Below are positions 16,846 through 26,088 of a stretch of 64,000 nucleotides of DNA, in pieces. Source of the stretch: Hephaestia sp. MAHUQ-44 (GTDB taxonomy: Bacteria > Pseudomonadota > Alphaproteobacteria > Sphingomonadales > Sphingomonadaceae); NCBI RefSeq assembly GCF_023806085.1, contig NZ_JAMSLX010000011.1, positions 1 to 64,000 of the forward strand. Direction: 5' to 3'. Both the position numbers and the translations under genes were made by a program. Every line of letters starts with the position of its first letter. The stretch's first letter is position 1. Below the pieces are notes generated by a model. That model was not told the DNA's origin and did not search any database. It saw nothing but the letters and a program-made list of their open reading frames with translations.

Positions 16846-16883
16846 TCCACCCACCCCCAACCCCTCCCTTGCAGGGAGGGGAG
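16846..16883. repeat. Right inverted arm of the DUF559 element (GGGAGGGG family)
   Basis: Includes CCCCTCCC TTGCA GGGAGGGG, an 8-bp perfect hairpin, preceded by CCACCCACCCCCAA. It is the inverted counterpart of the arm at 16441 (29 of 31 bases) and ends 14 bp before the recJ stop codon on the other side. Confidence 0.85.
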
Positions 16884-16896
16884 TCAGAGCGGGTAC

Positions 16897-18660
16897 TCAA
16901 TTCGCCCAGGCGGCGTCGTCGATGTGGAGTTCGCAGGTGGGACGGGCGCCCCAATCGTCGATCTTGACGCGGCCCGCGAGCCACAGGCGGCGATGCGGCG
17001 GGGCGCCGAGCAGGGCTTGCCCGAGTGCGGTATCGGCCTGGCGGAACGCGACCGCCTTGAGGCTGCCGCCGTCGTCGCCCGCCACGATCGCCCGGACATG
17101 GCCGTTACCGACCACATCGGCCTTGATGATGCGCACCGGCCCGGCGGCGACGCGCGGCGCAGGCCAGCCCATGCCGTAAGGGCCGCCGCCCTCGAACGCG
17201 GTGACGAGATCGATCGTCAGCCCGCGCGGCGCGAGCAAGGCATCGAGCAGCAGCGCGCGTTCGCCGAGCGCGCGCGTCACCGCGTCGGCGAGGCGATCTT
17301 CAAGGAAATCGGCCAACGTTTCGACCTTGTCGCCGTCGATCGTCAGCCCGGCGGCCATCGCGTGCCCGCCGCCCGCGACCAGCAGCCCGCTATCCTTTGC
17401 CGCGAGCACCGCCGCGCCGAGATCGACCCCGGCGATCGAGCGGCCCGAGCCTTTGCCGACGCCGTCGTCGTCGAGCGCGATCACGATCGTGGGGCGGCCG
17501 GTCTTTTCCTTGAGGCGGCCCGCGACGATGCCGATCACGCCCGGATGCCAGCCTTGGCCGGCGACCACCGTGACCGCGCGATTGCCTTTGGCGGCGACGA
17601 TTGCCTCGGCTTCTTGCTGCACCCCGGCCTCGATCGCGCGGCGTTCCTCGTTGAGCATATCGAGTTCGGTCGCGATTCGGCGTGCCTCGTCGGCGTCGCG
17701 CGTGGTGAGCAGGCGCACGCCGAGATCGGAGCGCCCGACGCGCCCGCCGGCGTTGATCCGCGGGCCGAGCGCGAAGCCGAGATCGCTCGCGGTCGGCGCG
17801 CGGGTGAGGCGCGATGCCTCGATCAGCGCGTTGAGGCCGATGTTGCGGCGCTTCGCCATCACCTTGAGGCCTTGCGCGACGAACGCGCGGTTGAGCCCCT
17901 TCAGTTGCGCGACATCGGCGACGGTGCCGAGCGCGACGATATCGAGCAGATCGAGCAGGCGCGGTTCGGGCCGTTGCGCGAAGAAATTGCGCGCGCGCAG
18001 CGTGCGGATCAGCGCGGCGCCGAGCAGGAAGGCGACCCCGACCGCGGCGAGATGACCATGCGCGGCGCCTTCGGCTTCGTCGAGGCGGTTGGGATTGACC
18101 AGCGCGTGCGCGACCGGCAGCGCGGCGGCGCATTTGTGGTGATCGACGACGATCACGTCGACGCCCGCGTCCTTCGCCATCGCGAGCGCCTCGAACGCCT
18201 GCGCGCCGCAATCGACGGTGACGATCAGCGACGCGCCCGCCTGCGCAAGCCGCACCAGCGCCTCGCCCGAGGGGCCATAGCCCTCCATCAGCCGATCGGG
18301 GATATAGGGCGCGGCCTCGATGCCGAGATCGCGCAGCAGCAGGATCATCAGCGCCGCCGAGGTCGCGCCATCGACATCGTAATCGCCGAAGATCGCGATA
18401 TTCTCGCCAGCCTGCACCGCATCGGCGATCCGCGTCGCGGCGCGATCCATATCGCGAAAGATCGACGGATCGGGCATGAAGCCGCGGATGCTGGGCGCCT
18501 TGTGCGCGTCGATCGCGTCGCGCGGGCAACCGCGCGCGAGCAGCAATTGCGTCACCAGATCGTCGGGCGCGAAGCCGGGATCGCGCGCATCGGCGGCGAG
18601 CGCGCGCCAATGCCACGGCTGGCCGAGGATCGATGCGGTGATGTTGAGAACGGCGGTCAC
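16897..18660 (-). CDS. recJ: Single-stranded-DNA-specific exonuclease RecJ
   Basis: 587 aa from the GTG at 18660; an upstream GTG at 18720 would add 20 residues without family sequence, whereas NITASILGQPWHWR just after 18660 is the usual N-terminus. It degrades single-stranded DNA 5' to 3' in recombination and repair. DHH-family motifs are present: FGDYDVDG at 91-98, DHH at 173-175, and GGRVGRSDLGVRLL later. GGGHAMAAG of the DHHA1 domain is in the C-terminal third. It is transcribed toward the DUF559 element. Confidence 0.94.
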   Translation of the reverse strand: MTAVLNITASILGQPWHWRALAADARDPGFAPDDLVTQLLLARGCPRDAIDAHKAPSIRGFMPDPSIFRDMDRAATRIADAVQAGENIAIFGDYDVDGATSAALMILLLRDLGIEAAPYIPDRLMEGYGPSGEALVRLAQAGASLIVTVDCGAQAFEALAMAKDAGVDVIVVDHHKCAAALPVAHALVNPNRLDEAEGAAHGHLAAVGVAFLLGAALIRTLRARNFFAQRPEPRLLDLLDIVALGTVADVAQLKGLNRAFVAQGLKVMAKRRNIGLNALIEASRLTRAPTASDLGFALGPRINAGGRVGRSDLGVRLLTTRDADEARRIATELDMLNEERRAIEAGVQQEAEAIVAAKGNRAVTVVAGQGWHPGVIGIVAGRLKEKTGRPTIVIALDDDGVGKGSGRSIAGVDLGAAVLAAKDSGLLVAGGGHAMAAGLTIDGDKVETLADFLEDRLADAVTRALGERALLLDALLAPRGLTIDLVTAFEGGGPYGMGWPAPRVAAGPVRIIKADVVGNGHVRAIVAGDDGGSLKAVAFRQADTALGQALLGAPPHRRLWLAGRVKIDDWGARPTCELHIDDAAWAN

Positions 18661-18773
18661 GGCAGCGGGGGTAGAGGATTGCGCGGGGAGTTCAAAGGGG
18701 CGTGTGGCGTCCGCCGTCACGTGGCGGCGCGATGGCCACCGAAACCGCGTTCAGGGTGACGGTGGAGAAGGGG

Positions 18774-19454
18774 CTACATCCCCGCCTGGGCGAGCCAGCT
18801 CGCCTCGCGAAACCATTTGGTGATGATGTATTTCACGCCCTTTTCGACCGGCATCCCTTCGTGCAGCGTCATCGGGTTGGGGGTGCCATCGGGCTTCATG
18901 TTGTTCCAGACGAGCAGCAGCCCGCGTTTCGGCGCGACGCGGATGCCGGCGCTGGGGAACCAGGTGGCGCCGCCTTCGGCGACATCGTTCAAATAGATCA
19001 TCGCCGTCCAGGTGCGCTGGCCGCCCTCGTCCTTCATCCGCTGCCAGTAATATTCGCTTTCGTGGAAATAATCGTGGTGCGCGCGGAAATGCTGGCCGGG
19101 GGCGTAGCGCTGGCCCTGCATCGTCTCGCCATTCTGATAGGCGATCCCCAGCAGATCGGCGATGGCTTCGTCGATCGGGCGGACATCGGGCGACCAGCGG
19201 CTCATGTCGCAGCTTTCGGAGGTGCGGAAGCCCTCGTCGGCGCGCTCGGACAGCAGCGTCGACGGGCGGCGATCGGCGTCGATCATCCGGATCAGCGCAT
19301 CGCATTGGGGGCGATCGAGAAAATCGGGGTGGTAATAGAATTGGATGTCGTCGACCGCCGCCCGGGTGATCGCGGGATTGGCCTCGAGCCGCGCCGATAC
19401 CGCGGTGGCGACGCGCTTGCGCGCGGGGGCCTTGGGTTTGAGCAATCCGAACAT
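18774..19454 (-). CDS. 2-oxoglutarate/Fe(II) oxygenase, prolyl 4-hydroxylase type
   Basis: 226 aa from the ATG at 19454 (a TTG seven codons earlier is possible). Iron ligands fit H126 and D128 (FRAHHDYF) and distal H198 (TLHEG), with K208 (GVKYIITKWF) in the position that binds 2-oxoglutarate. The strand after the second ligand, EGGATWFPSAGIRV and KRGLLLVWNN, is diagnostic of the P4Hc family. The substrate is not evident; bacterial members hydroxylate prolines in proteins such as EF-Tu or act on small molecules. It stands alone between recJ and the RcnB gene. Confidence 0.9.
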   Translation of the reverse strand: MFGLLKPKAPARKRVATAVSARLEANPAITRAAVDDIQFYYHPDFLDRPQCDALIRMIDADRRPSTLLSERADEGFRTSESCDMSRWSPDVRPIDEAIADLLGIAYQNGETMQGQRYAPGQHFRAHHDYFHESEYYWQRMKDEGGQRTWTAMIYLNDVAEGGATWFPSAGIRVAPKRGLLLVWNNMKPDGTPNPMTLHEGMPVEKGVKYIITKWFREASWLAQAGM

Positions 19455-19561
19455 CGGGCTAGATTGCGTGGCCAATCGCGAAAGGCAAGACCCGGCGGTA
19501 CGCCGTAGCGAACCGCCGGGCCCGTCGGGCGCGGGAGCCGATGCGCCCTACCTGATTGGCC

Positions 19562-20452
19562 TCACCAGAAGATGTCGTAGACGACATCGATCACTTCGCC
19601 CGAGTAGATATCGACCAGCAGCGCGTCGTTATAATAGCGCACCCAGCGATACGGGCCGTAGGCCGGCGGCAGGCGATAATAATAGGGGTCGCCGATCCAA
19701 TAATTCGATCCGAACAGCATCGTATCCATCCGGAAGCCGATCGAGAAGCGGCGATAGCCGTAATTCCAGCCGTGTGGCGCGTAATAGCGCGGCAAATGGT
19801 AGGTCGAGCGGTTGCGGGTGCGATAATCGCGCCAATCGTAGCGGCGATCGTCGCGCCAGCGCCGGTTGAAATCGGTCCGGTCGTTGAAACGATCGTTGTT
19901 GCGGGCGTGATCGGTCCAGTCGGCGCGGCTGCGGTCCCAGCGATCGTTGCGGTCGCCGCGGTTGGACTGGTAGTGGCGGTCGTTGCGATCACCCCGGTTC
20001 CATTGGGGATTGCGATCGTTGCGATCGCCGCGGTTCGCCTGTGGCGGACGATCGTTGCGGTCGCCGCGGTTCCACTGTGGATTGCGGTCGTTGCGATCGC
20101 CACGGTTCGCCTGTGGCGTGCGATCACCGCGCTGCTGCCAGGTGGCGGGGCGCTGACGATCGGGACGCTGCTGGGCGGCCGCACCGGCGCGATAATCGGG
20201 ACGCGCGCGGTTGGGATCGACCCGCTGGATCGGGCGCGTCGCGTTGCGCTGACCCTCGGGTCGGGCGACGCGCGCCGGGGTGCGCGTTTCGGGGCGTTGC
20301 GCCGGACGCGGCGCCGCGGCCGGGCGGGCGGGGCGCTCGATCCGCGCGCTGCGATTACCGCGATCGCCATCGCCGCGATCGTGGCGCTGCGCATTGGCGG
20401 CCATCGGCATCAGCACCGTCGAGAGCAAGGCTGCAAGAAGGGTCAAACGCAT
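19562..20452 (-). CDS. RcnB family protein with tandem NRGDRND repeats
   Basis: 296 aa. Residues 1-21 are a signal peptide (LTLLAALLSTVLMPMAANA). The middle is very arginine/aspartate/asparagine rich with five 12-residue repeats (115-174, core NRGDRNDR). The C-terminal 110 residues (RRFSIGFRMDTMLFGSNYWIGD and the tyrosine-rich end VYDIFW) form the RcnB domain. RcnB itself is a periplasmic protein for nickel/cobalt homeostasis, but these long repeat-bearing members are poorly characterised. The ATG has GGGAG upstream. Confidence 0.85.
   Translation of the reverse strand: MRLTLLAALLSTVLMPMAANAQRHDRGDGDRGNRSARIERPARPAAAPRPAQRPETRTPARVARPEGQRNATRPIQRVDPNRARPDYRAGAAAQQRPDRQRPATWQQRGDRTPQANRGDRNDRNPQWNRGDRNDRPPQANRGDRNDRNPQWNRGDRNDRHYQSNRGDRNDRWDRSRADWTDHARNNDRFNDRTDFNRRWRDDRRYDWRDYRTRNRSTYHLPRYYAPHGWNYGYRRFSIGFRMDTMLFGSNYWIGDPYYYRLPPAYGPYRWVRYYNDALLVDIYSGEVIDVVYDIFW
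19931..20110 (-). repeat. Coding tandem repeat of the RcnB protein, five 36-bp units
   Basis: Residues 115-174 are five copies of a 12-residue unit with core NRGDRNDR and a variable tail (NPQ/PPQ/NPQ/HYQ/WDR) and lead residue A/W/A/W/S. The alternating A and W leads show a 24-residue super-repeat, so at least one doubling of a two-unit block happened. Confidence 0.85.
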
Positions 20453-20552
20453 GGGGTCATCTCCCAGAGGGCAGACGAGGTGCCGGCCCGATCATGGACT
20501 AACCGTGCCACGGTGCCGGTGAGCCGATGCTGAATTGGCGTGTCAGCTTTGC

Positions 20553-20591
20553 GAAAGGATTGGGCGAAAGGATTGGGCGACAGGATTGGCG
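20553..20591. repeat. Three tandem 13-bp units GAAAGGATTGGGC
   Basis: Two perfect copies and one degenerate copy (GACAGGATTGGCG) lie just after the end of the [2Fe-2S] gene, which stops at 20599. No function is apparent; slipped-strand copying is the simplest origin. Confidence 0.7.
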
Positions 20592-20598
20592 GGACCGA

Positions 20599-21138
20599 TC
20601 ACCCCGGCGGGGTGAGCGCGGGGACACCGCGCGCGGCCTCCGCCGGGTCGATCCCCGGTCGCGCGCCGGCGTTGATCGTCTCGTCACCGCTGAGCACGCG
20701 CCCTGCACGCTGGATCGCGCCGACCAGCCGGGGGTAGATGCCGCAACGGCAGATGTTGGTGATCGCGGCCTTGATCTCGTCTTCCGAGGGTGCCGCGTTC
20801 TTTCGCAGCAAGGCCGCTGCCGCCATGATGATGCCGGGGATGCAGAAGCCGCATTGCGGGACGTTGGCGTCGATAAAGGCGAGCTGGAGCGGATGGTCGC
20901 GCTCGCGCGCCAGCCCCTCGATCGTGGTCACGAACGCGCCCTCGATCTCGCCGATCGTCACCTGGCACGCGCGCACCGCGTTGCCGTCGATATCGATCGT
21001 GCACGCGCCGCAATGCCCGGTGCCGCAGCCATATTTGGCGCCGGTGAGGTTCGAGGCGTCACGCAGCGCCCAGAGCAACGGCGTCTCGGGCGGCAGGCGG
21101 TATTCGACCGGCTGGTTGTTGACGGTGAAGCGGGTCAT
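20599..21138 (-). CDS. (2Fe-2S)-binding small subunit of xanthine-oxidase-family enzyme, orphan
   Basis: 179 aa from the ATG at 21138 (AAGGTG upstream). Plant-type cluster cysteines C38, C43, C46 and C58 (GCGTGHCGAC) and the second cluster C96, C99, C130 and C132 (QCGFC, ICRCGIYP) are complete. It matches the alpha subunit of isoquinoline 1-oxidoreductase-type enzymes, which passes electrons from a molybdopterin large subunit. No large subunit lies on either side (RcnB below, a divergent dioxygenase above), so either the partner is elsewhere or this subunit serves another enzyme. Confidence 0.92.
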   Translation of the reverse strand: MTRFTVNNQPVEYRLPPETPLLWALRDASNLTGAKYGCGTGHCGACTIDIDGNAVRACQVTIGEIEGAFVTTIEGLARERDHPLQLAFIDANVPQCGFCIPGIIMAAAALLRKNAAPSEDEIKAAITNICRCGIYPRLVGAIQRAGRVLSGDETINAGARPGIDPAEAARGVPALTPPG

Positions 21139-21230
21139 GGCACCTTCTTGGCACACCCGGCGCAAAGCGGAAACGCCGTGTTTCCGATTGGAGCGTTGTG
21201 GCCGGCGGTGCGGGCCCCGATCTTTCGACC

Positions 21231-22031
21231 ATGACGCTTCCTACCTTGTTCATTCCGCACGGCGGTGGCCCCTGCTTCTTCATGGACCCGGCGGGTGGAG
21301 CGCCCGATCCGATGTGGCGGCCGATGCAGGCCTATCTTGCCGGGCTGATCGCAACCCTGCCCGAACGCCCGCGCGCGATCCTGCTCGTCTCGGGCCATTG
21401 GGAGACGGCGCTGCCGAGCGTCCATCTGGGCGCGCAGCCGGCGCTGCTCTACGATTATTACGGCTTCCCCGAGCACACCTATCATCTGCGCTGGGACGCA
21501 CTGGGCGCGCCCGAGCTTGGGCAGCGGGTTGCGGCGCTGCTCGCCGACGCAGGGATCGAAAGCGGCGAAGAAGAGGCGCGCGGCTGGGATCACGGCGTGT
21601 TCGTGCCGATGAAGGTCATGCTGCCCGCGGCGGATATTCCGCTGCTCCAACTCTCGTTGCGGGCCGATCTCGATCCCGCCGCGCATATCGCGATCGGCCG
21701 CGCGCTGGCGCCGCTGCGCGACGAGGGCGTGCTGATCGTCGGATCGGGGATGAGCTTCCACAATCTGGCCGCGCGGGGCCCCGCGGTGACGCCGGTGGCG
21801 CGCGAATGGGATGCCGCGCTGACCGCCGCCGTCACCGATCCCGACCCCGCATCGCGCGCGGCGCGGGTGATCGCGTGGGACAGGCTGCCGCACGCCCGGT
21901 TCGCGCACCCACGCGAGGAGCATCTGTTGCCGCTGATGGTGGCACTGGGCGCGGGGGGCGACGATCCGGCGCGGCTCGACTTCACCGGCGAGGTGATCGG
22001 CTGGCAAGTCTCGGCCTATCGCTTCGGGTAA
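21231..22031 (+). CDS. LigB/DODA-type extradiol dioxygenase family protein
   Basis: 266 aa from the ATG at 21231. The metal-site histidines of the DODA family are visible: FIPHGGGPCF (H10), LVSGHWET, ARGWDHGVFVPM and FAHPREEHLLPL. Members open catecholic rings or act on related aromatics (ygiD/DODA-like). The gene is divergent from the [2Fe-2S] subunit by 92 bp and convergent with the class II aldolase, so no operon partner hints at the substrate. Confidence 0.9.
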   Translation: MTLPTLFIPHGGGPCFFMDPAGGAPDPMWRPMQAYLAGLIATLPERPRAILLVSGHWETALPSVHLGAQPALLYDYYGFPEHTYHLRWDALGAPELGQRVAALLADAGIESGEEEARGWDHGVFVPMKVMLPAADIPLLQLSLRADLDPAAHIAIGRALAPLRDEGVLIVGSGMSFHNLAARGPAVTPVAREWDAALTAAVTDPDPASRAARVIAWDRLPHARFAHPREEHLLPLMVALGAGGDDPARLDFTGEVIGWQVSAYRFG

Positions 22032-22042
22032 GCCCTGAGGCC

Positions 22043-22801
22043 TTAGTTGCGCCAGCTCGTGTCGATCTTGTCGACGAGGCGGACCATCGCGTCGAAATCG
22101 GCCTTGCCCGCGCCGCCGGGGATCTGGACCTTGGAGAGGTCGCGCTGGTGGACCGCGACGACCTCGGGCGGGACTTCGAGCGGGGTACCCATCGAGGCGG
22201 TCGCGATCTGAATTTCGCACGCGCGCTGGAGCGACCAGTGCTTGATGAACGCCTCGGGCAGCGTGCGGCCCATCACGAGGATGCCATGGTTCTTGAGGAA
22301 CATGACGCGCTTGTCGCCGAGATTGTCGATCAGCCGCGCGCCTTCCTCCGCGCGAACGGTGACGCCCTCGAAATCGTGATAGGCGATCTGGCCGGCGAAA
22401 TTGCACGCGTAGAAATTGGTCGGCCTCAGCCCGCCTTCGACCGACGACACCGCCATCCCCGCGGTGGTGTGCGTGTGCATGATGCAATGCGCGTCGGGCA
22501 GATGGCGGTGGAACACGGCGTGTTGGGTGAAGCCGGCGAGGTTGACCGGAAAGGGCGATCCGTCGAGCTTGTTGCCGTCGATGTCGATCTTGACGAGGTT
22601 GGAGGCGGTGACCTCGGAAAAGTGCAGCCCGAACGGGTTGATCAGGAACGCGCCGTCTTCGTCGGGCACCTTGAGCGTGATGTGGTTGTAGATCATCTCG
22701 GACCAGCCGAGCATGTCGAACACCCGATAACACGCCGCGAGCTGCTGGCGCGCTTCCCACTCGGCGTCGCTTAGCTGCGTGTTGCGGATTGCCGTTGCCA
22801 T
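22043..22801 (-). CDS. Class II aldolase/adducin family protein
   Basis: 252 aa. The adducin-like fold is shown by CYRVFDMLGWSEMIYNHITLKV at the N-terminus, zinc-site histidines in HCIMHTHTTAGMAVS, and MFLKNHGILVMG. It belongs to the group annotated as class II aldolase/adducin or decarboxylase-like, close to eukaryotic adducin heads. The substrate is unknown. The start has AAGGAGAGG seven bases upstream. The gene converges on the dioxygenase with an 11-bp gap. Confidence 0.9.
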   Translation of the reverse strand: MATAIRNTQLSDAEWEARQQLAACYRVFDMLGWSEMIYNHITLKVPDEDGAFLINPFGLHFSEVTASNLVKIDIDGNKLDGSPFPVNLAGFTQHAVFHRHLPDAHCIMHTHTTAGMAVSSVEGGLRPTNFYACNFAGQIAYHDFEGVTVRAEEGARLIDNLGDKRVMFLKNHGILVMGRTLPEAFIKHWSLQRACEIQIATASMGTPLEVPPEVVAVHQRDLSKVQIPGGAGKADFDAMVRLVDKIDTSWRN

Positions 22802-22961
22802 CGGGCCTCTCCTTCAAGGTCGCTGTTTGCAGGCGAGTATCGCATGGAGGACGGGGAGGGGCAATGTTCGGGGTGGATGTGGGTGGTATGGCGGCGTCCA
22901 ATGCCATAATGATAGGCCGAAGTCGGTCGTGTTGATCAAGCCGCTGATCGTAGGGTGCCCT

Positions 22962-23462
22962 ATGCCGAACAAGCCCGCCGTGATGATGTCGACAGCGCTG
23001 ATGGCGCTGTTCGCGGTTTCGGCATCGCCTGCCTTGGCCGACCCCCGTTTTTCCGATTTTCCAGCGCTGGAGGTTTTGGAGGGGGAGGCGGTTCATCCCG
23101 ATTATGCGGCCGACGCCGCGATGTATCGCACCATGATCAGGCGCGGCATCGAGGACGGGCCCAATGCGGGCGGTCATTATGCGATCGTCCCGATCGGCTG
23201 CGGCGGGGGATGCTCGGTTGTCGTGATGGTCGATCTGCGCAACGGTGCCTTGCTGGACTTTCCCGTGGGCGGCGAGGAATATTACCAGCTCGCGCTTGGT
23301 TTCGAGCGCGATAGCCGGCTGATCGTTGCCGACTGGAAAGACCCTTCCGACGGCGCGTTCAATACATGTGTCCGGCGCTTTTACGAGATCACGGATGGCG
23401 ACATCGCGCAGATCGGGGAAACGAGGCGCGCCGTTGGGGATTACACAAGCTGTTCGGAGTGA
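22962..23462 (+). CDS. Exported hypothetical protein
   Basis: 166 aa. A signal peptide (residues 4-24, ending in SPALADP) precedes a small beta-rich domain with YAIVPIGCGGGCSVVVMVDLRNG and a C-terminal cysteine pair (NTCVRRF, YTSCSE), which suggests disulfide bonds in the periplasm. The first visible start is the ATG at 22962. No family is recognised beyond similarity to short secreted proteins of related bacteria. It is convergent with the CaiB gene 25 bp away. Confidence 0.72.
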   Translation: MPNKPAVMMSTALMALFAVSASPALADPRFSDFPALEVLEGEAVHPDYAADAAMYRTMIRRGIEDGPNAGGHYAIVPIGCGGGCSVVVMVDLRNGALLDFPVGGEEYYQLALGFERDSRLIVADWKDPSDGAFNTCVRRFYEITDGDIAQIGETRRAVGDYTSCSE

Positions 23463-23487
23463 TGAGCGGGCTTCGCATCACCTCTCT

Positions 23488-24528
<1,041 letters not shown>

Positions 24529-24639
24529 TGCCCCTCCTTTGTTCTTCGGCGCAATTTAAGTCTCCTAACGGTGCCTGAATCGCCGTTGGCTTTGCGCTTC
24601 AACCTAGCGCCAGGTGCAGGCTTTGGTAGATGCTAAAGC

Positions 24640-24835
24640 ATACTCGCCGGCGAGGTGAGGAGCAGCGCGACGAGCCCGGCCTGGCGGCTGGCGCCGGTTT
24701 GGCGCCGCGTGCCGGCGTTGCCGCGATCAGGCTTTCGGTCGGCGTGAAATCGAACAGCGCCGCGAGCACGGGCGATGGGGCGGCCATATCGCCCCATGCG
24801 ATCGAGGTGCAGGCCGCGAAGCTGGCGACGGTCAA
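24640..24835 (-). pseudogene. LuxR-type helix-turn-helix remnant with internal deletion
   Basis: Two minus-strand pieces in different frames match the two ends of a sphingomonad LuxR DNA-binding domain: ALFDFTPTESLIAA (like LFDLTPAEA, helix 1) and KTGASRQAGLVALLLTSPA (like KTGTRRQAELVALL, after the recognition helix). The recognition helices between them are missing and the frame changes, so the domain cannot be functional. The upstream sensor part is not recognisable. Confidence 0.5.
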
Positions 24836-24909
24836 GGTGGCTATGGCGGTCGTGTCGGTCTGCGCCTGCCTTTCTAAGAGCGGACATACGATATAATGAT
24901 GCTAGTGGG

Positions 24910-24939
24910 ACTGGCCTCGTGCAGGTGCACGGGGCCAGT
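24910..24939 (+). terminator. Hairpin upstream of the TIGR03032 gene
   Basis: ACTGGCCTCGTGC and GCACGGGGCCAGT form a stem of 12 pairs with one mismatch, loop AGGT, followed by TTTCTTTC. It resembles an intrinsic terminator or leader hairpin. As it ends about 29 bp before the next start codon, it may act as an attenuator or protect against read-through from upstream. Confidence 0.5.
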
Positions 24940-24968
24940 TTCTTTCAGAACAGGGAACGTCCCACGCA

Positions 24969-26048
24969 ATGACCAATGAGGCTCAACCAGACCCCGCGGT
25001 ACCGCCCGCAGAATCTGCCAACGCAAGCAAGATCAGCGTGTCGCGAGGGCTGGGCGCGTGGCTGAAATCGCACGCGACCAGCCTTGCCTTTACCAGCTAT
25101 CAGACGGGCCAGTTGTTTCTTGTCGGCGTGCAGCCCAACGGCACCGTCTCGTTCAACCAGCAGAATTTCACGCGGGCGATGGGGGTCTATTATCGGCCCG
25201 GCCGCCTCTATCTGGGGACGCATTTTCAGCTCTGGCGGCTGGAGAATATCCTGCAGCCGGGCCAGGTCGGGAACCAGCATTTCGATCAGGTTTTCGTGCC
25301 CCGCAATGCGCAGGTGACCGGCGACATCGACATCCATGAACTGGGCGTCACCACGAAGGGGCAGGTGGTGTTCGTCAACACCCGCTATTCCTGCCTTGCG
25401 ACCCCCGATTCCACCCACAGCTTCCGCCCGATCTGGAAACCGCCGTTCATCTCCAAGCTCGCGGGTGAAGATCGCTGCCATCTCAACGGACTGGCGATGG
25501 ACAAGGGCGAGCCGGCCTATGTCACGGCAGTGAGCAAATCGGATGCGCTGAGCGGCTGGCGCGACCGGCGCCACGAAGGCGGCATGCTGATCGACGTGCG
25601 AACCAACCAGATCGTCACCGACAAACTCTCGATGCCGCACAGCCCGCGCGTCCATGGCAAAAAGGTCTATGCACTCGATTCGGGGCGTGGCCAGATCGTC
25701 GAGATTTCGGCCCAGGGCGAGATCAGGGATATCGCCTTTTGTCCGGGCTTTCTACGTGGTCTTGCGATCCATGACGGCCATGCCATCGTGACCGTCTCGA
25801 TGCCGCGCAACGGCGCGTTCAATGGCCTCAAGCTCGATGACGAACTGACCCAGCGTGCGACGACGCCGTGGTGCGGCGTGCTGATCGTCAACATGACCAG
25901 CGGCGACATCGTCGAATGGATCCGGCTGGAAGGGCAGATCACCGAATTGTTCGACGTGACGGCGATGCCGGGGGTGAAATGCCCGATGGCGGTTGGCCCG
26001 AGCACCCCCGAAATCGCGTCGACGATCACCTATAGCCAGCTCGACTAG
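24969..26048 (+). CDS. TIGR03032 family protein
   Basis: 359 aa, a full-length member of a family of predicted beta-propeller proteins without known function. Typical segments are SLAFTSYQTGQLFLVG near the N-terminus, TGDIDIHELGVTTKGQVVFVNTRYSC in the middle and CHLNGLAMDKGEPAYVTAVS later. There is no signal peptide, so it is cytoplasmic. Relatives often lie beside TPR-sulfotransferase or polysaccharide genes, but here neither is adjacent. The ATG at 24969 follows a prominent hairpin, and its ribosome binding site is weak. Confidence 0.85.
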   Translation: MTNEAQPDPAVPPAESANASKISVSRGLGAWLKSHATSLAFTSYQTGQLFLVGVQPNGTVSFNQQNFTRAMGVYYRPGRLYLGTHFQLWRLENILQPGQVGNQHFDQVFVPRNAQVTGDIDIHELGVTTKGQVVFVNTRYSCLATPDSTHSFRPIWKPPFISKLAGEDRCHLNGLAMDKGEPAYVTAVSKSDALSGWRDRRHEGGMLIDVRTNQIVTDKLSMPHSPRVHGKKVYALDSGRGQIVEISAQGEIRDIAFCPGFLRGLAIHDGHAIVTVSMPRNGAFNGLKLDDELTQRATTPWCGVLIVNMTSGDIVEWIRLEGQITELFDVTAMPGVKCPMAVGPSTPEIASTITYSQLD

Positions 26049-26088
26049 CGCCCGAACCCTGGCGATAGCGGCGGTTGGATAGCGCGCG

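Larger units (their letters stand above)
24529..24968. other. 440-bp intergenic stretch with a LuxR remnant and a hairpin
   Basis: No intact gene. The minus strand carries a deleted LuxR-type remnant at 24640-24835. The right end has a strong hairpin at 24910-24939 just before the TIGR03032 gene. Confidence 0.6.

Noticed and set aside
16441..16883. Classical insertion sequence at the DUF559 gene
   Set aside because: No transposase fold and no convincing target-site duplication outside the arms; the arms are longer than typical IS ends and recur alone elsewhere, so a repeat-family association is the better reading.
19931..20110. CRISPR-like array
   Set aside because: The regular repeats are in frame within an RcnB coding sequence, with no unique spacers and no cas genes.
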